A DNA stretch of 47,531 bases from Tulasnella sp. 424 (taxonomy: Eukaryota; Basidiomycota; Agaricomycetes; Cantharellales; Tulasnellaceae), in contig WSUB01000244.1 in the NCBI GenBank assembly GCA_019633425.1, positions 1 through 47,531 of the forward strand, given 5' to 3'. Position 1 is the stretch's first letter, and each line of letters starts with the position of its first letter. Under the pieces are notes generated by a model that was not told where the DNA came from, searched no databases, and saw only the letters and a list, made by a program, of their open reading frames with translations. The position numbers were made by a program, and so were the translations under genes. Positions 45,765 through 47,531 of this stretch are shown one piece after another.

Positions 45765-46861
45765 CCGACGTTTCAGAATTTCCCCTCGCCGCCATCCCTG
45801 TTCTTACCAGTACATCGACATACACACACATCAAGAAATGCCCGGTCGTCGGGTAAACAACTTTGGAAATGAGATAAAGAGTCGCGTACCCTTGAAGTCC
45901 CATTACGTGTGCACTAATTAGATACCCACCGGTGCCGAGCGAGGGCGGTCGATGTGTTTCCGTGTTGACTCGGGCGCTGATGATCGGTTGGTACGAGCTC
46001 GCTCGAGTCAGACGTGGACAATGGCTCGATCTCAAATAAGGAAAATTACTGAAGGGGGGACCCTGGGAAGGGTGTGTTGGCTCAGTCGGTGCGGAGAACT
46101 CCGGAGGGGATTAAAGGATGGATGGACGGGTTAGCTAAGCTGCCAGAGCAGCAAAAAATTCAAAAGCCACTGCCTGTCGATTACAATACTTAAGCTTATT
46201 ATGTGCAGCGCCGAAGTTTCATTACGCGGGTGGACCACGAATCGGGTGGAAGAGCCGGTGGCTCGGCCATTGCCGAGCAGCGATCGCGCCTCCTCGGCCT
46301 TACGTAGATGAAAGACTGGCGTAAATACGTTTCTCGGACAATTAACGTCGCAACGTCATGGCTTGACTTCTCATACCGTCTGTCATTCATTATCGCTTCC
46401 GAGTTTCAGGTTTATCTTGCTGCCGACGTCCACTCTCTCTCTAGATCTAAAAGAAGCCCCCCCCCCCAGAATGCCGGCGTGTAATACTCGAAAGGGACGT
46501 TTCAGATCGTGAATAAAGGATGGGGGATGTTTGTTGCCCGCCCACAGGTTTGGACCCTGAGATGAGGTGTTTTTGTTGAGTACGTGATTTGACGACGCGT
46601 CTACGACAGGCCTTACCACGCTTCCATGTAATACGATACACTCTCTTTACATTCAAAAAAATTTACTCTCCGCACTGCACAGCTAGTCGGCCTTTGTTTT
46701 GCTTCCGATCACGGGGAGAAGGTCAATTCAATCCTAAACTCTGCGTGTTCGGCTTCGAGCGCCCGGGCGCTTGCCCAAGTACTCGTACGGTGCCAGCACA
46801 TCGCGACTGCTGGCAATCACGTACATAAACAACTCCAAATGCTCTCATCACCCCCAAAGTC

Positions 46862-47043
46862 TCAAGTCGGTGGGCGGAGGGGAGGGAATCGGTCATGAGT
46901 TTGGAGGTTACTTCGGCTGCGGGAGGCAAGTACCGGAAATAGTGGAGTGCACGTGTGGTGCACTTGGGAAGACACCGAGTAATCCTCTCCATGCCCTCGT
47001 TACAGGCACACAGGTCCATATGACGCGGATGACCTACATCTGA
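46862..47043 (+). mobile_element. C-terminal fragment of a non-LTR retrotransposon protein
   Basis: The open frame contains GIGHEFGGYFGCGRQVPEIV followed by CTCGALGKTP and ends in TGA. This resembles the motif after RNase H in fungal non-LTR elements (a TGH.F.GEYY.RF stretch, then C.CG...T...H). The distal His/Cys ligands look degraded. The rest of that element is not found upstream, so this is a fragment. Confidence 0.5.
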
Positions 47044-47107
47044 TCGACGCGTACGGTGGTCACGTGGTGTGCGTTATGCATCGTCGTGACAACAACTCCC
47101 CCGTTGA

Positions 47108-47531
47108 AGCCCGCCGTGGCGGAGAACGGAGATGGATCAAGACCTTAGAGGTCGACTCAGAATCATTCCCAAGGACCCTGAGTGTGATAAAGATGAGGCA
47201 GCTCAAAACCATCGTAAACTCATCGAAGCGATATCCAGAGATCCGAGCCAAATACTCGTATACTCCGACGGTTCTCAAGTCGAACAGCCGCAAGGCCGAC
47301 AAGTTGGTGTGGGAGTTGTCGGATACCTCGAGGGGCAAGTTATTACCGAACATTGCTACGGGATTGGCCCACAAGCGGAGGTGTACGATGCAGAGCTCGA
47401 GGGCCTCGCCCACGGCGCCGAGTATTACTGCCGAGTAGCGACAGACCAAATCTCGCCGGCCGCAATCCGGAAGATCACCCTGTGTGCCGATAACAACTCT
47501 GCAATACAACGGGCTTTCAAGGGAGCTGCGG
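47108..47531 (+). mobile_element. RNase H domain of a non-LTR retrotransposon, cut by window end
   Basis: The frame is open from a stop at 47105 to the window end. It codes a RNase H domain: ILVYSDGSQ (first Asp), GVGVVGY, EVYDAELEGLAHG (Glu) and ITLCADNNSAIQRAFKG (Asp). This form is typical of the RNase H carried by fungal LINE-type polyproteins downstream of the reverse transcriptase. No reverse transcriptase lies upstream in the window, so it is a 5'-truncated or rearranged copy. The remainder would lie to the right. Confidence 0.85.

Larger units (their letters stand above)
44927..46788. repeat. Segmental duplicate R, copy b
   Basis: Same orientation as 39734-41410. It has about 120 extra bases near 45020-45142 relative to copy a and lacks the T-arm-like motif, because similarity ends just before it. 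A retrotransposon fragment begins soon after its end. Confidence 0.75.

Overview
The window looks like nuclear DNA of a filamentous basidiomycete, probably an Agaricomycete. The evidence is genes split by 50-85 bp GT-AG introns, fungal phospholipid enzymes, an F-box protein and expanded kinase-TPR fusions. The assignment is an inference from gene style; I could not run a database search. The sequence is mostly a three-fold duplicated accessory locus around a small lipid-gene core.

Seven paralogous genes encode a protein kinase domain followed by 40-residue TPR repeats. I call them A (2081-4498, +), B (7912-10331, +), C (15577-17996, +), D (25860-28170, -), E (31398-33826, -), F (36115-39398, +) and G (41786-44099, -). 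All seven share one seven-exon architecture and, as I read them, all are intact. Exon lengths agree to the base in A, B, C and E. D and G lack one TPR unit, and F has about twice as many.

Left half (1 to about 19.7 kb): the unit [diverged PSD-like relic, kinase-TPR gene (+), phospholipid N-methyltransferase (-)] occurs three times head to tail. Only the third methyltransferase (18766-19683) is intact; the first two have lost their start codons and carry a frameshift or a stop. Centre (19.7-25.1 kb): the intact methyltransferase diverges from an F-box gene (19997-22252), followed by an intact phosphatidylserine decarboxylase (22680-25099). The two enzymes catalyse PS to PE and PE-methylation steps toward PC, so this is a small phospholipid pathway cluster. 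Right half (25.1-45 kb): the F-box tail/PSD block is duplicated with inverted kinase genes. This gives PSD+D, a truncated PSD pseudogene+E, and a PSD remnant with its middle deleted, followed by F and G. In each duplicate the lipid gene is broken and the kinase is kept.

The right end (39.7-47.5 kb) holds a 1.7-1.9 kb duplicated non-kinase block and then two fragments of a non-LTR retrotransposon (Cys-rich C-terminus, RNase H), the second running off the window. A 2.2 kb segment at 13.3-15.5 kb has no relative in the window.

Overall picture (inference): a kinase-TPR family spreads by segmental duplication out of a lipid-gene neighbourhood. Kinase copies stay under selection, passenger PSD and methyltransferase copies decay, and the TPR arrays change length by whole repeats.
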